64,000 nucleotides of DNA, taken from contig NZ_CP018172.1 in NCBI RefSeq assembly GCF_001889605.1, positions 62,001-126,000 of the forward strand, written 5' to 3'. Positions 17,572 through 26,541 of the stretch are shown here, piece by piece. A program made the translations under genes and the position numbers. Position 1 is the first letter of the stretch. Every line of letters starts with the position of its first letter. Below the pieces are notes generated by a model. That model had not been told where the DNA came from. It did no database searches and worked only from the letters and a program-made list of their open reading frames with translations. Source of the DNA: Aquibium oceanicum. Lineage in GTDB: Bacteria > Pseudomonadota > Alphaproteobacteria > Rhizobiales > Rhizobiaceae.

Positions 17572-19986
17572 GCCGCTCGCTCCCAACCGCAGAACACAGG
17601 CAGCCACTTCGCCGGATCGTCACCGAACTGCGCGCGAAGTGCTGCACATTGCTCGATCGTCTCCTTGCGACCGGACATCACGCGCACGAGATCCGGCATG
17701 GAGGTGAGGTCGAGCCTGGCGATGACGGAGTCGTTGCCGTGCTTGATCAAAAATGTCCGCCGCTCGGGCGGCGTGTTGCGAATGAAGGCGTACTCCTTGG
17801 CGGTCAGTCCGAAGCGCCGGATGTAGCTTTCCTCGTCCGCACGCGGATTGGGAAAGTGCAGATTGGTCGCGGATTGCTCGATCAGCGTGTGCGATTGCGG
17901 CGAGCGTGCAATGTCAGCTGCCGACTGGGTCCCGAACCCGACGATCCCGTTGAGCTTCCGGATCGTCTTCATCTTGTCGACGATGTAGTTGGAAAAGACC
18001 GGATCCTGCAGAAGCTTCCAGCCCTCATCCATGAAGATGAGAACGGGCTCGCCGGTAAGCAGTTCGTCCAGCCGGTGGTAGAGGTACATCAGCGCCGGCG
18101 TGCGCACTTCCCTGTTGTCGAGGATGTGAGTCATGTCAAAGCCGAAAATTCGGCGGCCCGAGAACGACAAGACGTCCTGCGGCGCATTGAAGAGCCAGGC
18201 CTTCTCGCCCTCGAACCATGGACGTAGACGTGACTGCAGATCGTTGGCGTCGGAGCGCGCGCGACCCATCAACAGGCCTGAAAGATTGGCGAGCGTGCGC
18301 TGTTCGACCGGCTCCTGGCAGATGCGCCCGATCGCGCGCTCCAGCGTGTCGTCTTCTTCCTGGCTGAATCCGTGGCCGTCGGCCGGATCGAGCATGGCCT
18401 TGAGCAGGCGATGCAGAAACTCGCGATTTGTGGCCTTGTTTTCCAGTTGCAGCGGATTGAAGCCGGTCGCGATGCCGGGCTGGAGCACCTCATAGTCGCC
18501 ACCCACGGCACGAATGAAGATCTCGGCACCGCGGTCCTTGTCGAAGAAGACGGCCCGCGGCTCAGGCAAGATCCGGAAGGCTTGCGCAAGCAGGAAGGTC
18601 AGCGCCACGGTCTTGCCCGACCCGGTCGGTCCGGTCACCAAAAAATGGCCGATGTCGCGCTGATGGAAATTGAACCAGTAGGGCGTCTGCGACGTCGTTT
18701 CGAGGATCGAAATCGGCAGGCCCCAGTGGTTGCCACGAACCGAACCGGTCGCGAAATTGTGCAGCGACGAGAAACCGGAAAAATTCGCGCTCGACAGCAT
18801 GCAGGAGCGGGCGATGTAGGCGTGGTTGCCCGGCAGTTGCGCCAGAACGAGGCCTCCATGTTGAGGTCCTCGCGCAGCCAGTTGATGTTCATGTCGGTGA
18901 GACAGGAGCCGAGTTCGGCGACCGCTTTGTCGAGGCCAGCGAGGTCGCGCGACAGGCACAACAGGCTGAAATGGTGATAGCCGAAGACGGCTTCCTGGTT
19001 GAGCAGGCTGTTCAGTGCGAAATCGATATCGGTCTCGACGGTGCTGCCCGATTCGTCCGACGCGTGGATCTGGCGCTGCAGCCGCGAAATGCGCTCCTGC
19101 GCGATCGGCTTGTCGGCAAGCGTGAACGACTGGGTGCAGATGAACTCGTGGTTCATCTGCAGGAGCCCATCGAGCATCCCGGGCCCGGAAAATGGCGGAT
19201 ACTCCTTGATGGACAGCATCGCGCCGAAGCGATTCTCCGCCTCGGTCGGACCCTGCGCTTGCAATGTCCGCTTCGAGAAATGCAGACGCGACGTACCGAC
19301 ATAGCTGCGGATGCCCATGCGGGGCAGGCGCATCTCGCGCGCGACGCCGCAGGTGAGCAGCGTGTTGATGAAGGCGCAGGGCTCCGAGTACGGCTCGCCA
19401 TCGCGGTAAACGACGCCAAGCGGACGCGCGCCGTACTTTTGCAATTCGCGCGTGACGTTGCCGACGATCTCTTCGAGTTCGTTGATGCGTTCGTGCAGTC
19501 GCTGCTCAACGACTTCTCTGCCGGAGGAGCGATCAAGCAGTCGCGAAAAACCTTCGGCGGCGCCGAGCGCGCCTCGCATGCCGGAACGGACAATCGTGAG
19601 GTAGAGCTCGTTGGTGAACATGCGTTTGTCGCGCAGTGACGCCATGTAGCGGGTGTTCAGGAGATCGCAGAACGCGTCAGAGAAGGTTCCCCGATCGAAG
19701 GCTTGACCTCCTTGCGGATCACCGTCGACCAGAGCGAATAGCGGCTCGACCCGAGCGCACGGATCAACGTGTTCTGGACAGCTGCGCGCATGTTGAGCTC
19801 GGCCTGATCCTCAGTCTGAAAGAACAGGCCATCCAGCTTGATCACCGAAAGGATCGCCCCGCTTTCGAGGCCGATAACGGTGTCTGCGACATGGCGCAGA
19901 TACGGAATGTGGTTCGACATCGGCCGCTCGCGCCGGCGCTCACGACCAAATCCCAGCTCTTCGGCGACGACGTTCAACATGGTCAT
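17568..19986 (-). pseudogene. virB4: VirB4 secretion ATPase, two frameshifts as sequenced
   Basis: The largest ATPase of the system, in three pieces. Piece 1 is the start (MTMLNVVAEELGFG, YLRHVADTVIGLESGAIL) from ATG 19986, which overlaps the virB3 stop. Piece 2 (SLRDKRMFTNELYLTIV) is followed by piece 3 with Walker A (VTGPTGSGKT, about 451) and Walker B (VLIFMDEGW, about 650). The breaks are at CCCC 19689-19692 and near 18842; one base added at each gives 806 residues, normal for VirB4. Because every catalytic motif is intact, I suspect sequence errors. Confidence 0.85.
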
Positions 19987-20282
19987 GGCCCATAAGAATT
20001 GGTTCGCCAGAACAGCCGGTTGGGCGTCCGAGGCGTTCGGCGGCCGACAACCTGGGCGAGATCGAGGATCCGGATATCGCGACTGCAGAGCGCGAAGAGA
20101 GCGAGATAGATCAGTGGTGCGATCAGCGCCGACCAGAAGCTCGTGCTCACCAGGAAGGCGATGAGCGTGAAGCCGACAATGATGTAGAAGGCGTTGAGCG
20201 GGATGCCCCACATCATCGGCGGCCGCGTGAGGCCGATCACCAGCGGCGTCAGTTGAGGCTTCTCGTCGGCGAATTCGACCAT
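19983..20282 (-). CDS. virB3: VirB3 inner-membrane protein
   Basis: A 99-residue protein of the VirB3 family. The start TPLVIGLTRPPMMWGIP and the hydrophobic segment AFYIIVGFTLIAFLVST are diagnostic, followed by a second hydrophobic segment (LIAPLIYLALFALCSRD). It works with VirB4 in pilus assembly. Its stop overlaps the virB4 ATG and its ATG follows virB2 by three bases. Intact. Confidence 0.9.
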   Translation of the reverse strand: MVEFADEKPQLTPLVIGLTRPPMMWGIPLNAFYIIVGFTLIAFLVSTSFWSALIAPLIYLALFALCSRDIRILDLAQVVGRRTPRTPNRLFWRTNSYGP

Positions 20283-20285
20283 GGC

Positions 20286-20621
20286 TCAGTTCCCCACGGC
20301 CGCGATCATCTCGTCGACGATCGCCGGTGCGCCAAAGACAAGACCGATGCCGAGCACCACCGCGCCGGCGGTGAACCACGACAGACGGCCGGCGAAAGCG
20401 AGGAAACCGAGGGCAATGACCGCGATGATGGCAAGAAGCCGGCCGAACGGCCCGGTGATGAAGTCCACGATCATCTGGACCGCGGTTTCCAGCGGCGCAA
20501 AGGCACCAGAGGATTGAGCCAATGCCGGCTCCGCAAAGACCAGGCAAATGGCAAGCATCGTGGCGAATGCGATCGGCAATGGCACTGGCCGCGGAGCGGA
20601 CGAATAGGAAAGGTCGTTCAT
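20286..20621 (-). CDS. virB2: VirB2 major pilin
   Basis: A 111-residue prepilin. The long signal sequence ends near FAEPALAQSSG (about residue 36), followed by two hydrophobic helices (about 62-82 LLAIIAVIALGFLAFAG and 86-106) with a short polar loop, as in VirB2/TrbC pilins. The mature pilin would be about 75 residues. It sits between virB1 and virB3 in the usual order. Intact. Confidence 0.9.
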   Translation of the reverse strand: MNDLSYSSAPRPVPLPIAFATMLAICLVFAEPALAQSSGAFAPLETAVQMIVDFITGPFGRLLAIIAVIALGFLAFAGRLSWFTAGAVVLGIGLVFGAPAIVDEMIAAVGN

Positions 20622-20633
20622 GGTGGCCTCCGG

Positions 20634-21520
20634 CTAAAAATGCATGACACCGCCGACCCATTGGCGGCGTTCGCGCGATGTGATGACACCCTTGGCGGGG
20701 CCTGATCGCTGCTCATCAGCAACGTCACGTGGTTCGCTCGCAGTCGCACCGCGTCCCTCAAGGCCCATCTGAATGTTGAGGACTTCGGCGACGTACCCGA
20801 TCGTTTCCTTGAAGGGTGGGATGCCGCCATGCTCGCGCACGCGTCCCTCGCCCGCGTTGTAGGCAGCGGCAACGAGAAGCGGATTGCGAAACTCGTCGGT
20901 CAACGCGCGGAGATAGCGGACTCCGCCATCGATATTCTGTTCAGGATCGCAGATATCGGTCACACCGAATCGCTCGGCCGTCGCGGGCATGAGCTGCATT
21001 GGCCCGCGCGCGCCCTTGGGCGAATTGCGCAATCGATCGAATCGGCTTTCGGCGGTCACGACCGCGACGGCGAATCCGGCGTCGACATTGTGTCGCTGCG
21101 AAGCCTCGATGACGAGTCGGGCGATCTCAGCAGGCGTTGCCGGCGACGGTCCGCACTCCGGAATCCCGGACAGAGCGCCACTATCAAAATGATTGTCGTC
21201 GAGTTCAGGTCCGAAGACCTCAGATGCTGGCACGCCGATCGGCTCAAGCGCCTGATGCCGGGGAACGATCTGGCCACCCTCCCCAGCACATAGTCGTCTG
21301 GCAACCGCGCCCAACGGGCTTCGGCGACAGAGTCGGCCGAGGACGGGACGTCATCCTGTTGCCAATTTTCTCTAGCGTCATGGTGCTGGAGACGCGTGGA
21401 CGCCGACAGTTCAAACGCCAATGCTGCTCCGCCCGGCGTAACGCATATACTCGCGAGAATTGTCACGGCCAGGAGCGGCGCTATCGATGGTGATTTCGCT
21501 TGGCTTCCCATGGTCCGCAT
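20634..21520 (-). pseudogene. virB1: VirB1-like lytic transglycosylase, frameshifted as sequenced
   Basis: The signal peptide (SIAPLLAVTILASICVTPGG, from ATG 21520) is in one frame. The catalytic domain (VTAESRFDRLRNS, GARGPMQLMPATAERFGV, AAAYNAGEGRV, PFKETIGYVAEV) is in another. The break is in the GC runs at 21275-21284; one extra base gives 295 residues. The domain alone could start only at TTG 21314 without a secretion signal, which makes the joined form more likely. The enzyme cleaves peptidoglycan to let the secretion channel pass. First gene of the virB operon. Confidence 0.78.
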
Positions 21521-21549
21521 CCAAAGCCTTGTAACGACAGATGCGAGAA

Positions 21550-21578
21550 TGGTTAGGCGAGAGAAAAAACAATGTCAA
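21550..21578 (-). promoter_or_regulatory. Candidate promoter of the virB operon
   Basis: On the minus strand a perfect TTGACA (21578-21573) is followed, 17 bases on, by TAACCA (21555-21550) as a weak -10. It lies about 30 bases upstream of the virB1 ATG in an AT-rich divergent region shared with the nuclease-like operon on the plus strand. Assignment is by consensus match and position only. Confidence 0.4.
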
Positions 21579-21621
21579 TTTAATGGTGATTTTTTCTTGC
21601 AAAGAGAGAGGAGGCAGGTCA

Positions 21622-22260
21622 ATGTCGAGCAAGGTGACAACCTGGAGGCGACTGCACATGAGACGAGCAGCCGTGTACGTGGCGGCGATCGGCGCATGCC
21701 TGCCGGCCTATGCGGCCGGGCCGGTGGACGAAGCCTATGTTCGTTCGCTCGCGGCACCGGGGAAGATCGTGCTGGTCATGGAATACTACGACGGCCAGGG
21801 AAACGTGTCAGAGCGCAAAGGCTATGCGTCAGCTTCCGGATTCAAGGCAGTGTCGCCGACTGACTTCCGCGTCGACGCGACTCTGACGGTGCATCTCTAC
21901 GGGATCGAGCCTTGCACGGGCGACATGGTCAATCGCAAGGAAGGGTTTGCCGGGTCCTGTGAGGACTATGCGCGTCAGGGTCTGGCAACGCTTCTCCAGT
22001 CCCCCCGTGTGATCTACTGCCGCGCTTTTGTGAGTGAGACCGGTGCACAGGCGCAGGATGCGACCTGCTACGGCTACTACAATTATCCGGGTAGCCTCGA
22101 CACCGTCGATATGTTCGAGGAGCAGTTGGTCTCGCTCGGCAGTCACCGCGTAGCGAAGCGACCGGACGGGACACCCACACGAACCGATCTTAAGGAGGCC
22201 GAGGACATCGGTCGGCGCGGCTACGGCATGTGGGCCGATCCACGGATTGCGGCACAATGA
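21622..22260 (+). CDS. Secreted staphylococcal-nuclease-like protein 1
   Basis: A 212-residue exported protein. ATG 21622 follows GGAGGCAGG; the signal peptide is at about 14-33 (AVYVAAIGACLPAYAAG). The mature part has the outline of a thermonuclease (SNase) OB-fold: LTVHLYGIEPC, then CEDYARQGLATLLQ, SPRVIYCRAF, and a closing GRRGYGMWADPR. The usual catalytic Arg and acidic residues are not clearly in place, so activity is uncertain. Its stop overlaps the ATG of the next, related gene. It is the first of three similar genes divergent from virB1. Confidence 0.6.
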   Translation: MSSKVTTWRRLHMRRAAVYVAAIGACLPAYAAGPVDEAYVRSLAAPGKIVLVMEYYDGQGNVSERKGYASASGFKAVSPTDFRVDATLTVHLYGIEPCTGDMVNRKEGFAGSCEDYARQGLATLLQSPRVIYCRAFVSETGAQAQDATCYGYYNYPGSLDTVDMFEEQLVSLGSHRVAKRPDGTPTRTDLKEAEDIGRRGYGMWADPRIAAQ

Positions 22261-22793
22261 AAGCCCCTGCCCTCTTCTTGTCGCTGACCGCCAGTTTGAT
22301 GCCGGCAGCGGCCGCGCCGCCTGACGGCTATTTTGAACTGAAATCAGGCGTGATGCTCGAAAGCGGAGACAGCTGGCAGGACAGTGGCCGTCACTTCCGT
22401 CTCTTCGGCGTGCAGGCCTGTCTGCGCGGTACCGTCTATACCGACAAGTCGGGCGCTCGTCGCGACTGCGGTGAGGCGTCCCTGGTGGTTTTTGCCGCAT
22501 ACATAGCAGACACCCATCCCGTCTGCGCGCAGGTCGCACAATCGGCCGGAACGGTCTTTGTGTCCTGCTACGCCACGATCGGCGCCGATCGGCTGGATCT
22601 CGCCAATTTGCTGATCTCCTCCGGGTTCGCTTTCGCCTCCCTGGACGAACGCGGCCTGCCCCATCACACCCCGTACGCTGTGGTGGAGCAGGCCGCCCGG
22701 GAAAAGAAGATCGGCCTCTGGCAATTTGACGATGTCCAGCATCCGGCGCTCCTGCTCGGTCAACGCGCAGCCGTCGGAGGGACGTCGCCGTGA
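22257..22793 (+). CDS. Secreted staphylococcal-nuclease-like protein 2
   Basis: A 178-residue exported protein: signal peptide (LFLSLTASLMPAAAA), then an SNase-like fold with FRLFGVQACLRG, a Cys-rich middle, the segment DRLDLANLLISSGFAFA and the closing AREKKIGLWQF, which closely follows the C-terminal helix of thermonucleases. Its ends overlap both neighbours (ATGA at 22257, and 22790-22793), so the three genes form a translationally coupled operon. Catalytic competence cannot be judged from sequence alone. Confidence 0.65.
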   Translation: MKAPALFLSLTASLMPAAAAPPDGYFELKSGVMLESGDSWQDSGRHFRLFGVQACLRGTVYTDKSGARRDCGEASLVVFAAYIADTHPVCAQVAQSAGTVFVSCYATIGADRLDLANLLISSGFAFASLDERGLPHHTPYAVVEQAAREKKIGLWQFDDVQHPALLLGQRAAVGGTSP

Positions 22794-23484
22794 CCTCGAT
22801 TGTCGTCAAGTCGAGCGTCGTGGCTCTGCTGATTACCGCCCTGCCCTATCCGGTCCAGTCGGCGGACATCCTAGGCGATCAAAGACAGTCTCCAGCCGAG
22901 TCCATATCGGTTCCAGGCGCTAGTCCGGCAACAAGGGTATCGGGCCGGACATCTGTTATCGATGGCCGAACGCTCTGGTTTCCGATAGGCCAGCACAAGG
23001 TACGGCTGGCCTCGATCGACGCCTGCGAATTGCCGCAGTGGGCCTACGATCCTCGTCGCCATGGAGACAGCACGATCCCGAAGCCGGTTCCGTGCGGCCC
23101 TTAGCAAAGGCATGGTTGAAGCGCGCGATAGGGAGCGCGCCAGTGACCTGCATCGTTCAGGCCACTGTTGCTGACGGTGCCCTCGTCGGTGAATGCTCGG
23201 TACGCGGCCGCGATCTGGCTCTCGAGATGCTGCGGGTCGGTTGGGCTCGGGCGACCTCGCCGGCCCCGGCCGATTATCTGACCTGGCAAAACTACGCCAT
23301 GTCAGCTCGGCACGGGATTTGGGCAACTTATGTGCTCGACATGCCGGAGTGGCGACGCAAGGCAGTGGATCGGACGCTGGCCCGACGTCCGCTCGCTGAT
23401 TTCAATCTGCTTGCCGAACGCGAGCTCGAAATCTCGCCCCCATTCGAGGATGCGCGAACGCGTCCCAGGCGAACCGACCGTTAG
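22790..23484 (+). pseudogene. Secreted staphylococcal-nuclease-like protein 3, frameshifted as sequenced
   Basis: The first part has a signal peptide (SVVALLITALPYPVQSA) and the SNase-like segment WFPIGQHKVRLASIDACELPQWA. It runs into a stop at 23102. The second part (LAKAWLKRAIGS, VTCIVQATVADGALVGEC, RDLALEMLRVGWARA, SARHGIWATY) continues in another frame and is the clearest SNase match of the trio. One base added to CCC 23098-23100 restores 231 residues. It is coupled to the preceding gene by a four-base overlap. Confidence 0.65.
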
Positions 23485-23512
23485 CTTGATTGTTGATCGA
23501 AGGAGACGGCTC

Positions 23513-23997
23513 ATGCACTGTGTCTGGCAGTTTTCCATTGCCACCGTCATGTCCGCCGCGGCTTGGGGTTCTGCCGCCGATCATGCCAAAGCGAGCGAAT
23601 GGGGCTGCGAGGTGCTTCTTTGCGCGTCGTCGTCGAATCCGTCTTGGCGCGGCGTTCCGGCCTGTCACCCACCGATGCACAGGCTCATCTCGGCGATGAA
23701 AGGCTGGGGGTTCTCTTGGCCCACCTGCCCGAAGCCGGCACCGGAAAGCCCGGCTATGAAGCCTATGAGGAATGTCCAGCCGGATGGAGCGTCGCATCAA
23801 GTAACCAGGATCATGGCGCAGCTCAGCAGGACATCTGCGTCCAGATCCGAGACACCTGCCCATCAGGATTTGGCGGACGTGACGGGTGTGAGCAGGCCGT
23901 CACAATGCCTCGCCCTCTGCGCCAGGATCCCTACTATTTCGATATCCGGCACGATGACGGCAATGTCACGCGACACTGGTTCAATCTGCACCGCTAG
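23513..23997 (+). pseudogene. Secreted conjugation-associated protein of unknown function, frameshifted
   Basis: Signal peptide (about 1-22), then WGCEVLLCASSSNPSW, ACHPPMHRLISAMKGWGFSW and, in another frame, EAGTGKPGYEAYEECPAGW. A short secreted Cys-rich family with this start (WGCEVLLC, pairs of Cys, PTCP) occurs next to alphaproteobacterial conjugation genes; its function is unknown to me. One base added to CCC 23728-23730 gives 161 residues. ATG 23513 is preceded by AAGGAGA. It follows the nuclease-like operon by 28 bases and is probably cotranscribed. Confidence 0.6.
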
Positions 23998-24086
23998 CCG
24001 TAGCGACACGGTAGCCTGTCCGGCTAAGCATTTGCTGTGGCGACTCGCTTCCAAACTTGTACGTCGCAGGTGGGCCTTCGCCAATT

Positions 24087-24530
24087 TCAATGGCGGTCCC
24101 CAGCGGACCCGGGACCGAGAGTTTCTGCAAGGTCCGACTTAAACGGACGCAGGGTCACTATGGCGCGTTGGACGTCGTTCCGCGGCAGCGCGACGGCGTT
24201 CGAGGACATGAGCGCCATCAGGTAAATGAGTTTCTCACGAGCGTCCTCGCCATCCTCCGGATCAAGAGCAACCACCGCTTCCAATGCCTTCTTTCCGCGA
24301 ATCCGGTTTAGCTGAGCAAGAGGATGGAGGAGGATCGACCATGGCATTCGTGAATATCGCATCAGACGTCTTGCAGTCGTTCGTGTTCTATTATGTAACG
24401 ATACTGCTTGTCGGACTGTAACCACCCGACCGGTCAGATTGATAGGCATCAGGTTCTCTCCACGATCGCCGTCGCCGCATGCGGAGGATTGCCAAATCGT
24501 GCGAGGCCCGCCGAATCTTACTGTCAGCAA
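24087..24530 (-). CDS. Hypothetical protein, uncertain
   Basis: I do not recognise it. The C-terminal half (KKALEAVVALDPEDGEDAREK, then LIYLMALMSSNAV) has the composition of a real soluble protein, while the first 50 residues are Arg-rich and may be out of frame. The start is unclear; ATG at about 24449 is an alternative. No domain or signal peptide is visible. It overlaps a possible 26-residue reading frame on the plus strand, and both cannot be confidently true. Confidence 0.3.
   Translation of the reverse strand: MLTVRFGGPRTIWQSSACGDGDRGENLMPINLTGRVVTVRQAVSLHNRTRTTARRLMRYSRMPWSILLHPLAQLNRIRGKKALEAVVALDPEDGEDAREKLIYLMALMSSNAVALPRNDVQRAIVTLRPFKSDLAETLGPGSAGDRH
24341..24421 (+). CDS. Possible 26-residue hydrophobic peptide
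   Basis: ATG 24341 is preceded by GGAGGAGG at a good distance and encodes a short peptide (MAFVNIASDVLQ, then FVFYYVTILLVGL) with one membrane-helix-like stretch, ending at TAA 24421. The strong ribosome site and hydrophobic composition suggest a small membrane peptide. Two hairpin-T structures downstream could end its transcript. No homology was assessed, and the minus-strand frame on the same DNA weakens the call. Confidence 0.3.
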   Translation: MAFVNIASDVLQSFVFYYVTILLVGL

Positions 24531-24545
24531 TCAAGTTTGATTGAA

Positions 24546-24598
24546 AGGGGGCATTTGCCTCCCGTTTTTGGCGATGGGGGATGGCGTCATCCCCTTTT
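24546..24598 (+). terminator. Tandem hairpin-T terminators before the signalling operon
   Basis: First hairpin: GGGGGC, ATTT loop, GCCTCC (24547-24562, one G-T pair), then CG and five T. Second: perfect stem GGGGATG/CATCCCC with GCGT loop (24577-24594), then four T. They would stop transcripts arriving from the left and insulate the response-regulator operon starting at 24672. Confidence 0.55.
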
Positions 24599-24671
24599 GT
24601 GCAGTGGAAGAATCCGGTCTAATGCGGCTCGCTGGGCGGCGGGGTAACTCGATTGATCGGGAGACCGACTC

Positions 24672-25298
24672 ATGCGCCGAGCCCTCGTTGTTGAAGACCA
24701 GAATCTGATGCGCTTGGCCCTAATGACCGAACTTCGCGCGGGGCTGCGAGACTGTTGTGTCGCCGGCGCCCAAACTCTTCCGCTGGCAAGGCAGCTTCTC
24801 GAGCAAGATCAGTTCGACCTTGTCATAACGGACCCCGGCTTGCCGGGCTTCGACCCCACTTCTCGTCATGATCGACTTCACGTGGTCGAGACGATCATCG
24901 AGGCCGCACCTGAGGCCGCACATATCGTCGTCACCGGTTCGGATGACGAGGACGAGGCTTTGGCCTGCCGTTTGCTTGGGGCCAGGAGCTATGTTTGCAA
25001 GACCGGGTTGGCTCCAGGCGAGTTGCGCAACGTCCTCGAGCGGATTGACAGGGGCGAAACCCCGATTCGCTTGTCTGAGTTGGACGCCGCGAAGCCGGAT
25101 GTGCGCTTCCCTACCCTCACCCCGCGTGAAGACGAGATTCTCGCAATGATGATGCGCCGCAAGGCGGGAACGAAGCGACGGGAGGTCTTCGAGACCATGT
25201 CGAGCAAGACCGGGATCAACCCGGCAAGCGCCGAGAAATACTATAAGCAGGCGCGCGCCAAGCTGCTGAAATTGGGCCGCCTTCCAAAGGGGCTTTGA
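24672..25298 (+). CDS. Two-component response regulator (receiver plus HTH)
   Basis: A 208-residue regulator. The receiver domain (1-125) shows acidic residues VVEDQN, the phospho-acceptor region LVITDPGLPGFDP (Asp about 54), IVVTGSDDEDEA and the Lys region YVCKTGL. The C-terminal part (about 148-205: TLTPREDEILAMMM, TGINPASAEKYYKQARAKLL) is LuxR/NarL-like but with an enlarged loop, so it is atypical. It is the first of four tightly spaced genes ending with a histidine kinase at 27.8 kb, its likely partner. Confidence 0.82.
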   Translation: MRRALVVEDQNLMRLALMTELRAGLRDCCVAGAQTLPLARQLLEQDQFDLVITDPGLPGFDPTSRHDRLHVVETIIEAAPEAAHIVVTGSDDEDEALACRLLGARSYVCKTGLAPGELRNVLERIDRGETPIRLSELDAAKPDVRFPTLTPREDEILAMMMRRKAGTKRREVFETMSSKTGINPASAEKYYKQARAKLLKLGRLPKGL

Positions 25299-25301
25299 CG
25301 G

Positions 25302-26006
25302 ATGACCGAACTCACCGTCCACGGCGTGCGCGTGCCGATCTCTCCCGAAGAAGTTTCCGCCGAAATCTGGCGAGCATTGCAGACCGGCAGCTACGAGGCC
25401 AACGAGGCGCGACGGATTGCTCGTGCGATTCGACCCGGAGATCGTGTCCTCGAACTTGGCGCCGGGTTGGGAGTCATCACATCGATCATAGCGTCGGTCG
25501 ACGACGTTCGCGTCTGGAGCTTCGAGGCGGATCCGCAGACCACCCAGCTTGCCCAACGCGTTGTCGATCTGAATTGCAGCGGCAATGTCCTGCTCTCGAA
25601 CGGTATCCTCGCCGCAGGACCTCCCCAGAAGGTTTCCTTCTTCCGGCGATCGGATTTCTGGATGTCGTCGGGGTTTGCCGACCAGGGACCTTACCAGCAG
25701 GTCATCGAGATCACGTCGCAGGACGTCGACGCCTTCATAGCGAAGCACCGCATCAACGTCCTGGTCATGGACGTCGAAGGAGCCGAACTGGAGCTCCTTC
25801 AGAATGCGTCACTACCGGGGATAGAGCGCGTTTTCCTCGAACTGCACGACCACCTCTATGGTCTGGCAGGGGTTCAAGCGATCACCGTGGCCATGGCGCA
25901 CAAGGAACTCATCTACGATCCTAGGGGATCGAGTGGCCCTTGCGTCCTGTACTCGGTCGACGATGGGGAAAGGCAATTCGATGCGGAGGTTGCCCATGCG
26001 ACGTGA
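25302..26006 (+). CDS. FkbM-family SAM-dependent methyltransferase
   Basis: A 234-residue cytoplasmic enzyme with a Rossmann-type methyltransferase fold. The SAM motif VLELGAGLGVITS is at about 46-58, the acidic strand end WSFEADPQ near 72, and the FkbM hallmark VMDVEGAELELL at about 152-163, followed by FLELHDH. FkbM enzymes usually O-methylate sugars or polyketides, but the substrate here is unknown. It starts three bases after the response-regulator stop and its end overlaps the next gene. An FkbM enzyme inside a two-component operon is unusual. Confidence 0.8.
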   Translation: MTELTVHGVRVPISPEEVSAEIWRALQTGSYEANEARRIARAIRPGDRVLELGAGLGVITSIIASVDDVRVWSFEADPQTTQLAQRVVDLNCSGNVLLSNGILAAGPPQKVSFFRRSDFWMSSGFADQGPYQQVIEITSQDVDAFIAKHRINVLVMDVEGAELELLQNASLPGIERVFLELHDHLYGLAGVQAITVAMAHKELIYDPRGSSGPCVLYSVDDGERQFDAEVAHAT

Positions 26007-26541
26007 AACCTTCCTTGGCGCCGTCTCGGGGCTGTTGGCCTTCGCATCGACGGCCATCGCCGCCTATTCCGATCCCAGCATCCTGACCATCGAAGGTAGT
26101 CAGCGGACGATTTCTGATCGATATCCCGTCGAGCGGCTGCGCTCGGACTTCGAGAACGTCGAAATCGAAACGCGAACGCCGTGGACCAAGGAAGGCGAAA
26201 CCATCAAGTTCCGGGGTCCGAGGATCGCTGACGTTCTGCGGAGGCATGGGCTGCAGGGGGACAAGTCGGTGCAGTTCATCGCGTACGACAATTTCACCTC
26301 GGAGATCCTGTTCGAGGAGATCCAGAGCTACCAGCCGATCTTCGCGATCGACCGCGCCTGCGTGAGCGCGGACGTCCGGACTGGTAGATGCAAGGCAGAA
26401 CAGGAATTCACGCCGCTATCTCCCGAGGAGCAGGGACCGATCTTTCTCGTCTGGCCCTATGATCAGCTCCCTGCGGAATATGTACCCGCCCGCAATTCGA
26501 TCTGGGTCTGGTTCGTCGTCGCCGTCAGGCCAGTGGAATGA
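25996..26541 (+). CDS. Exported protein with oxidoreductase molybdopterin-binding-like fold
   Basis: A 181-residue secreted protein. ATG 25996 follows GGAGG (25985-25989) and starts a signal peptide (TFLGAVSGLLAFASTAIAA). The mature part (ILTIEGSQRTI, TPWTKEGETIKFRGPRIADVLRR, PIFAIDRACVSADV, GPIFLVWPYDQLP, WFVVAVRPVE) resembles the sulfite-oxidase-type molybdopterin domain in a short version. It may lack the cofactor ligand, so it may be a sensor-like binding protein. It lies between a methyltransferase and a histidine kinase and overlaps both. Confidence 0.7.
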   Translation: MRRETFLGAVSGLLAFASTAIAAYSDPSILTIEGSQRTISDRYPVERLRSDFENVEIETRTPWTKEGETIKFRGPRIADVLRRHGLQGDKSVQFIAYDNFTSEILFEEIQSYQPIFAIDRACVSADVRTGRCKAEQEFTPLSPEEQGPIFLVWPYDQLPAEYVPARNSIWVWFVVAVRPVE

